Shown here piece by piece: positions 1-8,061 of a stretch of DNA of 10,198 nucleotides; positions within the stretch are counted from its first letter, which is position 1; each line of letters starts with the position of its first letter. Below the pieces are notes generated by a model. The model saw only the letters and a program-made list of their open reading frames with translations. It had not been told where the DNA came from and made no database searches. The stretch is from Lysobacteraceae bacterium (GTDB lineage: Bacteria; Pseudomonadota; Gammaproteobacteria; Xanthomonadales; Rhodanobacteraceae), in the NCBI GenBank assembly GCA_018971925.1, contig JAGWZT010000039.1:1-10198 (forward strand), written 5' to 3'. The position numbers and the translations under genes are program-made.

Positions 1-1602
1 TTCCTGTGGCTGCCCTACCTGCGCTTCCCGATCGACCACCAGCGCCAGACGGGTTTCCTGTATCCGTCTTTCGGCAGCCGCAGCCGTGCGGGCTTTTTCG
101 CCTCGATCCCGTTCTACTGGAACCTCGCGCCGAATTACGACGCCACATTCACGCCGGTCTGGTATGCCAACCGCGGCGGCATGCTGGACAGCCAGTTCCG
201 TTACCTCACGCCCGACAGCAAAGGCGTGGTCAACTTCAGCTACATGCCCGATGACAAGGTTGCCGACCGCAGCCGCTGGTACCTGACACTCGACAACCAG
301 ACCAACTTGCCGCTGGGCATGCAATGGAACACCTCCATACGGCGAGCCAGTGACGCCGCCTGGTTCCAGGATTTCGGCCAGAACCTCACGACGTCCACCG
401 TGACGCTGCTGGGCTCGTCGTCCTACGTCACCAAGGCCACCGACTGGTGGAATGCCGGCATCGGCGCCGACTGGTATCAAGTCGCCACCCCCGGACTGCC
501 AAGCACGGCCGCGCCTTACCGCCGCATGCCGCGGCTGTTCTTCAATGCCGATCGTCCGATCGGCGGTCCGGGCGGTCCCGAGTGGGGCGTGAACGCCGAA
601 GCCGTGCGTTTCGTCCAGCCGGAAAAGATCGGCGGCGACCGCTTCGATTTCTACCCCTACCTCGCCTGGCCGTTGCAGGGTGCGGCATGGTTCCTGCGCC
701 CGGAAGTCGGTGTGCGCTATACCGCGTACAACCTGCCGCAGCCGGTCGCGGGCAGCGACACGGACCACCCTGCGCGAACCACCCCGATCTTCGACGTCGA
801 CGCCGGCCTGATCTTCGAGCGCGACGTGCACCTGTTCGGCAGCGACTACACCCAGACGCTGGAACCGCGCATCTATTACCTGCGCGTGCCGTACCGCAAC
901 CAGAACGACCTGCCGCTGTTCGACACCCAGCCGCTCACCTTCGATTTCTGGCAGTTGTTCACCACCAACAGTTTCAGCGGCGCCGACCGCCAGATGAATG
1001 CGAACGACCTGTCGCTGGCGCTGACCACACGCTTCCTGGACGCGGACGGCGTGGAGCGTGTTTCGGCCAGCATCGGCCAGATCCGCTATTTCGATCCGCA
1101 GAAAGTCAAGCTGTATCCCGGCGGCAAGGCGGTCGATTACTCCGGTTCCAATTACGTCGCCAACCTCACCGTTGCATTGAACGACAACTGGCGCCTGACC
1201 TCGTCGCAACAGTGGAACCCCAACACCGACGAGACCGACGTTTCCACCGTGGGCCTGCAGCGCCGCCTGTGGGGCGACGGTATCGTCAATTTCGACTACC
1301 GCTACCGGCGCGGTCTGCTCGAACAGGCCGACGTGTCGGCGGAAGTGCCGGTGGGCGCGGCATGGAAGCTGGTCGGCGGCTACACCTATTCGCTGCGCGA
1401 CAAGCGCGCGGTCGATGCCTTCGCCGGCATCGAATGGGACAGCTGCTGCACCGCCGTGCGCCTGCTCAGCCGCCACTACGTGTACGACTACCAGGGCGAT
1501 TCCAACAACGCCATCATGCTGGAAATCGAGTTCAAGGGCCTCGGCGCCTACGGCGAGCGCACCGGCACGTTCCTGCGCAATGCTATCCTTGGCTATCAGT
1601 AG
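1..1602 (+). CDS. lptD: LPS-assembly protein LptD, C-terminal part (5' end outside window)
   Basis: Outer-membrane beta-barrel that, with the lipoprotein LptE, inserts lipopolysaccharide into the outer leaflet. The frame is open from base 1, so 533 codons are visible. The N-terminal LptA-like (OstA_N) domain and signal peptide lie upstream of the window. The first visible residues include FPID followed by TGFLYPSFG and then NLAPNYDATFTP, typical of the start of the LptD barrel domain. The rest is rich in alternating aromatic strands, as expected for a barrel. An adjacent Cys-Cys pair (codons at 1444-1449, in WDSCCTAVRL) matches the conserved C-terminal pair that forms the two inter-domain disulfides in E. 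coli LptD; the partner cysteines would be in the missing N-terminal part. The frame ends with TAG at 1600-1602. It is followed by surA, whose product helps fold LptD in E. coli. Confidence 0.96.
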   Translation, partial: FLWLPYLRFPIDHQRQTGFLYPSFGSRSRAGFFASIPFYWNLAPNYDATFTPVWYANRGGMLDSQFRYLTPDSKGVVNFSYMPDDKVADRSRWYLTLDNQTNLPLGMQWNTSIRRASDAAWFQDFGQNLTTSTVTLLGSSSYVTKATDWWNAGIGADWYQVATPGLPSTAAPYRRMPRLFFNADRPIGGPGGPEWGVNAEAVRFVQPEKIGGDRFDFYPYLAWPLQGAAWFLRPEVGVRYTAYNLPQPVAGSDTDHPARTTPIFDVDAGLIFERDVHLFGSDYTQTLEPRIYYLRVPYRNQNDLPLFDTQPLTFDFWQLFTTNSFSGADRQMNANDLSLALTTRFLDADGVERVSASIGQIRYFDPQKVKLYPGGKAVDYSGSNYVANLTVALNDNWRLTSSQQWNPNTDETDVSTVGLQRRLWGDGIVNFDYRYRRGLLEQADVSAEVPVGAAWKLVGGYTYSLRDKRAVDAFAGIEWDSCCTAVRLLSRHYVYDYQGDSNNAIMLEIEFKGLGAYGERTGTFLRNAILGYQ

Positions 1603-1788
1603 CCTCAAAGAAGCACCGAACAACCCGCTGCTTCCGCTTGCGACGGTTCTTCCGGGGTTCCATCAGGGCTCGATTCAGGTTTTTGCTACCCAAACTCAAC
1701 TTTCGGGCAGATCGCGCTGTCCAAGCCAGCGGCCGCCCGGGAAACCGCCCGGCATGCCGCCTTCCGAACCCGGTCACACGTGACGAAC

Positions 1789-3204
1789 ATGAAACCATTG
1801 CACCTTGCCAGCCTGGTCCTGACCTTCGCGGCTGCGGCGTTCGCCCTGCCCGCGTCGGCGCAACTGCTCAGCCCCGACGCACCGCCCTCCGCCAGCGCGC
1901 AGTCCACGCCACTGCTCGGCGCGCAGTCGCCCGCATCGAACGGGGTCCAGCCACTGGACCGGATCATCGCGGTGGTCAACGACGGCGTGATCATGCAAAG
2001 CCAGCTCAACCAGACGATGGGCACGGTAGCGCACCAGATCCAGCAATCGGGCGGCCAGTTGCCGCCGACCGACGTGCTGGCCAAACAGGTGCTGCAACGG
2101 CTGATCCTCAACCAGTTGCTGGTACAGAAAGCGCACGACGGCGGCGTCCGGGTCTCCGATGACCAGGTCGATGCCGCGGTCGCCAACATCGCGCAACAGA
2201 ACAAGATGAGCGTGCCGCAGATGCAGGCGGCCATGCAGCAGGAAGGGGTGGATTACGGCTCGTTCCGCGAGCAATTGCGCGACCAGTTGCTGGTGCGCGC
2301 GTTGCAGCAGCAGGTGATGCAGCAATCCTCGCAGGTGTCGGATGCGGAAATCGACAACCTCATCGCCAGCCCGGCGTTCAAGCAGGGCGAAGTGCACCTG
2401 GCGCGCATCCTGGTCGGGCTGCCCGAAGGCGCCGATGCCAAACAGATTGCCGCCGCGCAGGCCAAGGCCGATCAGATCGAGGGTGACCTGAAAGCAGGCA
2501 AGGACTTCGCCGCCATGGCGGTCAGCGATTCCAGTGCACCCGAGGCCCTCGACGGCGGCGACCTCGGCTGGCGGCGCGTGGACGAACTGCCGCCGGCGGT
2601 CCAGCAGATCGTCAATTCGCTGCAACCGGGTGGCATCACGGAACCGCTGCGCGATGCATCGGGCTTCACCATCCTCAAGCTGGAAGGCAAGCGCGAGCCC
2701 GGCGACAAGCAGATCGTCACCGAATTCCATGCCCTGCACCTGATGATCAGGCCGACCGCCGTGCTGAGCGAGCAAGGCGCAAGGGACAAGATCGAGAAGC
2801 TCTACGACGAAATCATCAACCAGCACGCCGACTTCGCCACGCTGGCCAAGCGGGATTCCGACGATCCCACCACCGCGAATGCAGGTGGCGACATGGGCTG
2901 GTTCGCGCAGGACGACTGGGGTTCCGAGATCGGCAAGATGCTTGCGGGCATGCAGCCCGGGCAAGTGACCCAGCCGTTCAAGAGTCCGGATGGTTCGTGG
3001 CACATCGTCAAGCTGCTCGGTACCCGCCAAGCCGACAGGACGAAAGACATCGAACGCGCGCAAGCCCGCCAGGCCATCGCAGAGCGCAAGGGCCGGCAGG
3101 CTTACGAACAGTTCATGCGCGACATAGAATCCTCGGCCTACATCAGCATCCGGGTTCCGGAACTGGCCGACGCCAATCCGTACTCGGGCGACGCGGCCAA
3201 ATGA
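1789..3204 (+). CDS. surA: Periplasmic chaperone / peptidyl-prolyl isomerase SurA
   Basis: SurA escorts unfolded outer-membrane proteins, LptD among them, across the periplasm. From the ATG at 1789 the product has 471 residues, somewhat longer than the 428 of E. coli SurA. Residues 1-24 form a signal peptide (basic start, Leu/Ala-rich core, ending PASA before QL). A Pro/Ser/Ala-rich linker (about 25-54) leads to the SurA N-terminal chaperone domain (DRIIAVVNDGVI at about 57-68, then a long helical region to about 195). Two parvulin-type domains follow: about 199-300 (EVHLARILV, GGDLGWRRVDELP) and about 310-412 (FHALHLMI, GGDMGWFAQDDWG). A GTG at 1780 in the same frame would add three residues. 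Neither start has a clear Shine-Dalgarno site, so ATG is preferred. The 186 bp after lptD could hold an internal promoter, but I found no convincing one; it does contain the 8-mer CCGCCCGG twice (1733-1740 and 1745-1752). The stop overlaps the pdxA start by 4 bp (ATGA). Confidence 0.96.
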   Translation: MKPLHLASLVLTFAAAAFALPASAQLLSPDAPPSASAQSTPLLGAQSPASNGVQPLDRIIAVVNDGVIMQSQLNQTMGTVAHQIQQSGGQLPPTDVLAKQVLQRLILNQLLVQKAHDGGVRVSDDQVDAAVANIAQQNKMSVPQMQAAMQQEGVDYGSFREQLRDQLLVRALQQQVMQQSSQVSDAEIDNLIASPAFKQGEVHLARILVGLPEGADAKQIAAAQAKADQIEGDLKAGKDFAAMAVSDSSAPEALDGGDLGWRRVDELPPAVQQIVNSLQPGGITEPLRDASGFTILKLEGKREPGDKQIVTEFHALHLMIRPTAVLSEQGARDKIEKLYDEIINQHADFATLAKRDSDDPTTANAGGDMGWFAQDDWGSEIGKMLAGMQPGQVTQPFKSPDGSWHIVKLLGTRQADRTKDIERAQARQAIAERKGRQAYEQFMRDIESSAYISIRVPELADANPYSGDAAK

Positions 3205-4211
3205 GCACGGGGCCGGATATCCACCGGCCCCTCCCGCGCCTCGCCATCACCAGTGGTGACCCCGCGGGGGTCGGCCCTGAACTGGTCGCACGGCTGGCGG
3301 CCTCACCGCTCGCCGCCGACCTCGTCGCGGTCAGCGACGCCGGGCTGCTGGAGCGTGCAGCGCGACGTTGCGGCATCACGCTGAAACTCGAAACCGACAA
3401 CGGCCAGCCGCGCAATTTGCGCGCGGCCGGAAGCCTGCGTCTGGTGGAAGTGCCGTTGCGCGTGGAGGAAACTCCCGGCCGGCTCGATCCGCGCAATGCC
3501 TTCCACGTGCTCAACACGCTGGCGCAGGCCGCGGACGGCTGCATCGCTGGCGCGTTCGACGGCGTGGTGACGGCGCCGGTGCAGAAGTCCGTAATCAACG
3601 ATGCCGGCGAGCCCTTCACCGGCCATACCGAACTCTTTGCACAACGCGCGGGCTGCAACGTCGTGATGATGCTCGCGTCGCCCGAACTGCGCGTCGCGCT
3701 GGCCACCACGCACCTGCCACTCGCCAACGTGCCCGCCGCGATCACGCACGAATCCCTGACGCGGACCCTGCGCATCGTGCACGCCGAGCTGATCGCGAAA
3801 TTCGGGATCACCGCGCCACGTATCGCGGTGCTGGGCCTGAATCCGCACGCCGGCGAAGCCGGCCACCTCGGCCACGAGGAAATCGACACCATCATTCCCG
3901 CGCTGGATGCGCTGCGTGGAGAAGGCATGCGGCTGCTGGGCCCCCTGCCCGCCGACACCGCGTTCGTCCCGGCCATGCGCACACGTTACGACGCCGTGCT
4001 GGCCATGTACCACGACCAGGCGTTGCCGGTGCTGAAATCGGAAGCGTTCGATCGCACCGTCAACATCACGCTGGGCCTGCCGTTCGTGCGCACCTCCGTC
4101 GACCACGGTACCGCGCTCGATCTGGCCGGTACGGGCCGCGCCGATGCCTCCAGCATGTTCGCCGCCGCGGAGATGGCGTTGCAGCTTGCAACGCAGCGCC
4201 CGCATACCTGA
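3201..4211 (+). CDS. pdxA: 4-hydroxythreonine-4-phosphate dehydrogenase PdxA
   Basis: Cytoplasmic enzyme of the DXP-dependent pyridoxal 5'-phosphate pathway. It oxidises 4-phosphohydroxy-L-threonine with NAD(P), giving after decarboxylation the amino-ketone that PdxJ condenses with deoxyxylulose phosphate. The product has 336 residues (E. coli 329). Family signatures in order: ITSGDPAGVGPEL (16-28), TGHTELFA (140-147), GLNPHAGEAGHLGHEEIDTI (212-231), MYHDQALPVLK (269-279), and NITLGLPFVRTSVDHGTALDLAG (288-310). His142, His216 and His271 correspond to the three divalent-metal ligands of the family. The reading frame is open upstream to 2997, but the ATG at 3201 fits the family length and overlaps the surA stop as ATGA, pointing to translational coupling. 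Five bases separate its stop from rsmA. Confidence 0.97.
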   Translation: MSTGPDIHRPLPRLAITSGDPAGVGPELVARLAASPLAADLVAVSDAGLLERAARRCGITLKLETDNGQPRNLRAAGSLRLVEVPLRVEETPGRLDPRNAFHVLNTLAQAADGCIAGAFDGVVTAPVQKSVINDAGEPFTGHTELFAQRAGCNVVMMLASPELRVALATTHLPLANVPAAITHESLTRTLRIVHAELIAKFGITAPRIAVLGLNPHAGEAGHLGHEEIDTIIPALDALRGEGMRLLGPLPADTAFVPAMRTRYDAVLAMYHDQALPVLKSEAFDRTVNITLGLPFVRTSVDHGTALDLAGTGRADASSMFAAAEMALQLATQRPHT

Positions 4212-4216
4212 GACCC

Positions 4217-5041
4217 ATGTCCGCGCGCCCCAAGAAGCACTACGGCCAGCACTTCCTGCACGAACGCGGAGTGATCGAACGCATCGTGGCGGCGATCGCA
4301 CCACGGCGGGACGATCGCGTCATCGAAATCGGTCCCGGCGAAGGCGCGCTCACCCTGCCGCTGCTGCAGGCTGCCGGACGCCTGACGGCGATCGAGCTCG
4401 ACGCCGACTTGATCGAACCGCTGCGTTTGCATGCCGTCAGCGTCGGCAAGCTGGAAATCGTCCACGCAGACGTGTTGAAGGTGGACCTGACCGCACTTGC
4501 GGGCGGCGGCAAGCTGCGCCTCGCGGGCAACCTGCCCTACTACGTGTCCAGCCCGATCCTGTTCCACTGCCTCACGCACGCCGCAGCGATCACCGACATG
4601 CACTTCATGCTGCAGAAGGAGGTGGTGGACAGGATGGCCGCGGCACCCGGAAGCAAGGTCTACGGCCGTCTGTCGGTGATGCTGCAACTGGTCTGCAAGG
4701 TCGAACCCTTGCTGCGCGTCGCGCCGGGCGCGTTCCGGCCTCCGCCCAGGGTTGAATCCGCCGTCGTGCGGCTGACGCCGCTGCCGCAGGCACAACGTCC
4801 CGATCCGGCACTCGCAGCGAAGATCGATGCCGTGGTTCGCGCGGCTTTCAACCAGCGGCGAAAGACACTCTCCAACGCATTGCGCGGACTGCTCGATGCG
4901 GATGCGATTCGCGCGGCCGGCATCGACCCGCGCGCCCGCGCGGAGGATGTCGCGCCCGCGGGTTTTGTCGCGCTGGCGCGGCTGGCGCATCCCGGCGGCT
5001 TGCGGGCCACACCGAAACTCGCCGACAATGCCAACCAATGA
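4217..5041 (+). CDS. rsmA: 16S rRNA dimethyladenosine transferase RsmA (KsgA)
   Basis: SAM-dependent enzyme that dimethylates two adjacent adenosines near the 3' end of 16S rRNA (A1518 and A1519 in E. coli), a late 30S assembly checkpoint; its loss gives kasugamycin resistance. The product has 274 residues (E. coli 273). Residues 7-14 (KHYGQHFL) match the N-terminal family signature. The SAM motif I is EIGPGEGALT (37-46), the acidic residue of motif II lies in AIELDAD (58-64), the catalytic NLPY motif is at 105-108, and FNQRRKTLSNAL (211-222) is the conserved C-terminal rRNA-binding block. NLPY is followed here by Tyr rather than the Asn of E. coli, a position that probably tolerates change. 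The frame is open far upstream, but the ATG at 4217 gives the correct N-terminus. The stop overlaps apaG by 4 bp (ATGA). Confidence 0.97.
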   Translation: MSARPKKHYGQHFLHERGVIERIVAAIAPRRDDRVIEIGPGEGALTLPLLQAAGRLTAIELDADLIEPLRLHAVSVGKLEIVHADVLKVDLTALAGGGKLRLAGNLPYYVSSPILFHCLTHAAAITDMHFMLQKEVVDRMAAAPGSKVYGRLSVMLQLVCKVEPLLRVAPGAFRPPPRVESAVVRLTPLPQAQRPDPALAAKIDAVVRAAFNQRRKTLSNALRGLLDADAIRAAGIDPRARAEDVAPAGFVALARLAHPGGLRATPKLADNANQ

Positions 5042-5460
5042 CTCCCCGGCCGACCACTACCGACAAAGCGCGCGAGCACCGCGAACCCGAGCCGCATGCG
5101 ATCGAGGTCGAGGTGGAAGCGCGCTTCGTGGCCGAACAATCCAAGCCCGAGACCAATCGCTACGTGTTCGCCTACGAAATCACCCTGCGCAACCTCGGAA
5201 TGATGCCGGCACGCCTGCAAACACGGCATTGGGTCATCACCGATGCCAACGGCAAGGTGGAGGAAGTGCGGGGCGAAGGCGTGGTGGGCGAACAGCCGCG
5301 CCTGCAACCGGGGGAAAGCTACAGCTACACCTCCGGCGCGATACTGGAAACCCAGGTCGGCACCATGCGCGGCACTTACCTGTTTCACGCCGACGACGGC
5401 ACTGACTTCGAGGCCCTGATCCCGGAGTTCGTGTTGTCGGTGCCCCGGACCCTCCACTGA
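5038..5460 (+). CDS. apaG: ApaG-domain protein (Co2+/Mg2+ efflux-associated)
   Basis: Small cytoplasmic protein with a fibronectin-III-like fold. Its name links it to Co2+/Mg2+ efflux (CorD phenotype in Salmonella), but its molecular role is not settled; related domains in some eukaryotic F-box proteins and polymerase-delta-interacting proteins suggest protein binding. The product has 140 residues against 125 in E. coli. The difference is mainly a polar, probably disordered N-terminus (about residues 1-20, rich in Thr, Arg, Glu and Pro). The conserved core is clear: RYVFAYEITLRNLG (41-54), RHWVITDANG (63-72), GEGVVGEQPRLQPGE (79-93), YTSGAILET (97-105), GTMRGTY (108-114). The ATG overlaps the rsmA stop, and no later in-frame start would keep the first core strand, so the longer start is kept. 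It is co-transcribed with apaH, 18 bp downstream. Confidence 0.95.
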   Translation: MTPRPTTTDKAREHREPEPHAIEVEVEARFVAEQSKPETNRYVFAYEITLRNLGMMPARLQTRHWVITDANGKVEEVRGEGVVGEQPRLQPGESYSYTSGAILETQVGTMRGTYLFHADDGTDFEALIPEFVLSVPRTLH

Positions 5461-5478
5461 CGACGGGTACCGACGCGC

Positions 5479-6315
5479 ATGGCCATCTACGCGATCGGCG
5501 ATGTGCAGGGTTGCTATCCGGAACTGCAGCGGTTGCTGGAGCGTCTGCGCTTCGACCCTTCCTCGGACCGCCTCTGGTTTTGCGGTGACCTGGTCAACCG
5601 CGGCGGCGAATCACTGGAAGTCCTGCGGCTGATCCATGGCCTGCGCGAACGCAGCGTCGTGACGCTGGGCAATCACGACCTCAGCCTGCTCGCGATCGCC
5701 GTGCGCGAGCCGGAAGCGCGCGCCCGCACCAATCCCGACTTGCGCCGGGTTCTGGAAGCCGAAGATTCGGCGACACTTGTCGACTGGCTGCGCTCGCAAT
5801 CCATGCTGCACCACGACGCCACCCTGGGCTTCACGCTCGTGCACGCGGGGCTCGCGCCGTCGTGGACACTGAAACAGGCGCTGCACATCGCGCAGGAAGT
5901 CGAACGCGCGCTGCGTGGCCCCGCCCACCGCGGCCTGCTGCAACGGATGTTCGGCAACCGCCCCGCGCGCTGGTCGGCGAAACTGCACGGCCACGACCGC
6001 CTGCGCGCCGCCATCAACATCTTCACCCGCATGCGTTATTGCGATGCGAACGGGCGCATCGACTTCGATGCGAAGGGCGCGCCTGGTTCGCAACGCGCGG
6101 GCCTGTATCCGTGGTTCGAGGTACCCGGCGTGAAATCACGCGACACCCGCATCGTGTGCGGGCACTGGTCCGCGCTCGGACGCTTCGCCGGTCTCGGTGT
6201 GTACGCGATCGATACGGGTTGCGTTTGGGGCGGCAAGCTCACCGCACTCAGGCTGGACGGCGAGGAACCGCAGTTCATCGCGGTGGATGCGGAGCCGCAT
6301 CGCAAGCGCGGTTGA
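5479..6315 (+). CDS. apaH: Symmetrical bis(5'-nucleosyl)-tetraphosphatase ApaH
   Basis: Cleaves diadenosine tetraphosphate (Ap4A) symmetrically into two ADP. It controls alarmone levels, and in E. coli also removes Np4 caps from RNA. The product has 278 residues (E. coli 280). Metallophosphatase motifs appear in order: GDVQGCYPEL (7-16), CGDLVNRGGES (35-45), LGNHDLSLLA (63-72) and VHAG (121-124). The Asp/Asn/His residues in these would hold the two metal ions. The ApaH-specific C-terminal signatures GHWSALG (228-234) and DTGCVWGGKLTALRL (245-259) are present, which separates it from general PP2A-like phosphatases. It is the last gene of the + strand cluster and converges on the acyl-CoA dehydrogenase gene. 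No clear U-tract terminator follows; downstream is a hairpin-rich repeat region. Confidence 0.97.
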   Translation: MAIYAIGDVQGCYPELQRLLERLRFDPSSDRLWFCGDLVNRGGESLEVLRLIHGLRERSVVTLGNHDLSLLAIAVREPEARARTNPDLRRVLEAEDSATLVDWLRSQSMLHHDATLGFTLVHAGLAPSWTLKQALHIAQEVERALRGPAHRGLLQRMFGNRPARWSAKLHGHDRLRAAINIFTRMRYCDANGRIDFDAKGAPGSQRAGLYPWFEVPGVKSRDTRIVCGHWSALGRFAGLGVYAIDTGCVWGGKLTALRLDGEEPQFIAVDAEPHRKRG

Positions 6316-6387
6316 CCTTCGCGTCTCTTCCTTCGCGCAAGCACGCGCCGACTCGCTTCGGGTTCCACTCGCCTCGGCGGCGAGCGT

Positions 6388-6413
6388 GCGACTTTTGTTT
6401 CGGCAAAAGTCGC
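6388..6413. repeat. Perfect 10-bp stem hairpin (GCGACTTTTG / CAAAAGTCGC)
   Basis: The arms 6388-6397 and 6404-6413 are perfect reverse complements around a 6-base loop (TTTCGG). A 6-bp stem hairpin (6368-6373 with 6379-6384) lies directly upstream. There is no T-run after it on either strand, so it is not a textbook intrinsic terminator, although its site 72 bp after apaH would suit a 3'-end structure. Its ACTTTT/AAAAGT core resembles that of the hairpin at 6680-6716, near the other end of the region. Confidence 0.75.
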
Positions 6414-6480
6414 CAAAACCATCGCGCCCGGCACGGCGATTTCGGCAACATCGTGTTGCCTCAATTTCCCTGCGCGTCTC

Positions 6481-6551
6481 GCGCCAAGCGGGCCGGCGCG
6501 AACTCGGCCATCCATGGCCTCAAACATGCGCGCCTTGCTCCCGCTTGGCGC
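6481..6551. repeat. Nested triple inverted repeat
   Basis: Three pairs of perfect arms are nested in one another: outer 6481-6492 with 6540-6551 (12 bp, GCGCCAAGCGGG and its complement), middle 6495-6500 with 6529-6534 (GGCGCG / CGCGCC), and inner 6506-6511 with 6514-6519 (GGCCAT / ATGGCC, 2-base loop). Together they would fold into a single long stem with internal loops in RNA or extruded DNA. The inner part is repeated as a 17-bp direct repeat at 6602-6618. This order of arms is unlikely by chance even in GC-rich DNA. Confidence 0.75.
6505..6521. repeat. 17-bp direct repeat, copy 1
   Basis: CGGCCATCCATGGCCTC occurs here and again, identical, at 6602-6618, 97 bp further on. Each copy contains the palindromic arms GGCCAT and ATGGCC. 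Copy 1 is the apex of the nested inverted repeat. Confidence 0.8.
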
Positions 6552-6601
6552 TGCGATGCTCGGCACCGTGCAAGGGCGCGGGAAGAGCTCTGCTCCGATG
6601 A

Positions 6602-6618
6602 CGGCCATCCATGGCCTC
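6602..6618. repeat. 17-bp direct repeat, copy 2
   Basis: Identical to 6505-6521. It runs into a further small hairpin (6614-6619 with 6622-6627, GCCTCG TT CGAGGC), so the second copy sits in a different local structure from the first. Confidence 0.8.
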
Positions 6619-6679
6619 GTTCGAGGCAAACCCAGCCGGTCTGCTCCGCCCGCCACGCGCGCGGGGCGGCCTTCTCTTT

Positions 6680-6716
6680 GGTGACTTTTCTCTTGGCCAC
6701 GCAAGAGAAAGTCACC
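6680..6716. terminator. Long hairpin, possible bidirectional terminator or repeat end
   Basis: GGTGAC-TTT(T)-CTCTTG at 6680-6695 pairs with CAAGAGAAA-GTCACC at 6702-6716: 15 base pairs with one bulged T and a 6-base loop. It is followed at once by a GC-only stem (6716-6723 with 6730-6737). It lies 65 bp beyond the end of the acyl-CoA dehydrogenase gene and 365 bp beyond apaH, between converging transcripts. Neither strand has a U-tract directly after the stem, so termination is inferred from position and stem strength only. It may instead be one end of a dispersed repeat. Confidence 0.45.
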
Positions 6717-6780
6717 CGCGCGCCCGGAAGCGCGCGGAAAAAGACAGGGATGTCGGTTGCGGACAGCGGCGTGCGCGGAG

Positions 6781-7941
<1,161 letters not shown>

Positions 7942-8001
7942 CGCGACACCTCTGTGCTGTCGTGCACCGCACCGGTGGTTGGCACGGCAATCCAACCTCA
8001 C

Positions 8002-8031
8002 ATCATACCGGCATCGGGCGCCACGCTTTAA
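8002..8031 (-). promoter_or_regulatory. Candidate sigma70 promoter for the acyl-CoA dehydrogenase gene
   Basis: On the - strand TATGAT (plus positions 8007 down to 8002) is a 5-of-6 match to the -10 consensus. A weak TTAAAG (8031 down to 8026) lies 18 bases upstream as a possible -35. Transcription would begin around 7995, giving a leader of roughly 55 bases that holds the AGAGGT ribosome-binding site. The -35 lies next to the palindrome at 8035-8058. Support is by motif only. Confidence 0.35.
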
Positions 8032-8055
8032 TTTATCTCTTCATCCTGATATAAA
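8027..8055 (+). promoter_or_regulatory. Weak candidate promoter of the regulator-metH unit
   Basis: TATAAA at 8050-8055 resembles a -10 box, and TTTAAT at 8027-8032, 17 bases upstream, is a poor -35 (3 of 6). If used, transcription would begin at or within a base or two of the ATG at 8062, so the message would be leaderless or nearly so. This fits the lack of a good Shine-Dalgarno site before 8062. The -10 lies inside the palindrome at 8035-8058, where a bound repressor would block it. Confidence 0.3.
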
Positions 8056-8058
8056 GAT
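8035..8058. promoter_or_regulatory. Imperfect 24-bp palindrome, putative operator of the ArsR-type regulator
   Basis: The two halves, ATCTCTTCATCC and TGATATAAAGAT, match as an inverted repeat at 8 of 12 paired positions, including the full outer ATCT/AGAT and the inner ATC/GAT. It sits in a locally AT-rich stretch, unlike the GC-rich surroundings, and ends three bases before the regulator's ATG. ArsR-family dimers bind such palindromes, and a site here would allow autorepression of the regulator-metH unit. It also abuts the candidate acyl-CoA dehydrogenase promoter. Binding is inferred. Confidence 0.5.
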
Positions 8059-8061
8059 GGA

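Larger units (their letters stand above)
6316..6780. repeat. Gene-free, hairpin-rich intergenic region between convergent genes
   Basis: These 465 bases lie between the stop of apaH (+) and the stop of the acyl-CoA dehydrogenase gene (-). Short ORFs exist in several frames, but none has a family signature or a sensible start. Instead the region carries at least eight separate inverted repeats: 6368-6384, 6388-6413, 6444-6460, the nested set 6481-6551, 6614-6627, 6646-6669, 6680-6716 and 6716-6737. It also holds a 17-bp direct repeat (6505-6521 and 6602-6618). The make-up resembles the multicopy intergenic elements of Lysobacterales genomes, whose translations often get annotated as spurious small proteins; this likeness is from memory, not a search. 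It may act in transcript termination or 3'-end protection for both converging units. No transposase is present. Confidence 0.7.

Noticed and set aside
447..2162. 571-codon + strand frame across lptD and surA
   Set aside because: Arg/Pro-rich translation typical of an out-of-frame reading in GC-rich DNA; it crosses two real genes.
1774..3063. 429-codon open frame on the - strand opposite surA
   Set aside because: It mirrors the third-position GC bias of surA, has an Arg/Leu/His-heavy composition and no recognisable domain. SurA on the + strand is unmistakable.
6388..6413. Intrinsic terminator for apaH
   Set aside because: The stem is perfect, but the bases after it (CAAAACC) lack a T-run on either strand, so I list it as a repeat hairpin only.
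6316..6780. CRISPR array
   Set aside because: The repeats are unequal palindromes with one 17-bp duplicate. There is no regular repeat-spacer pattern and no cas gene.
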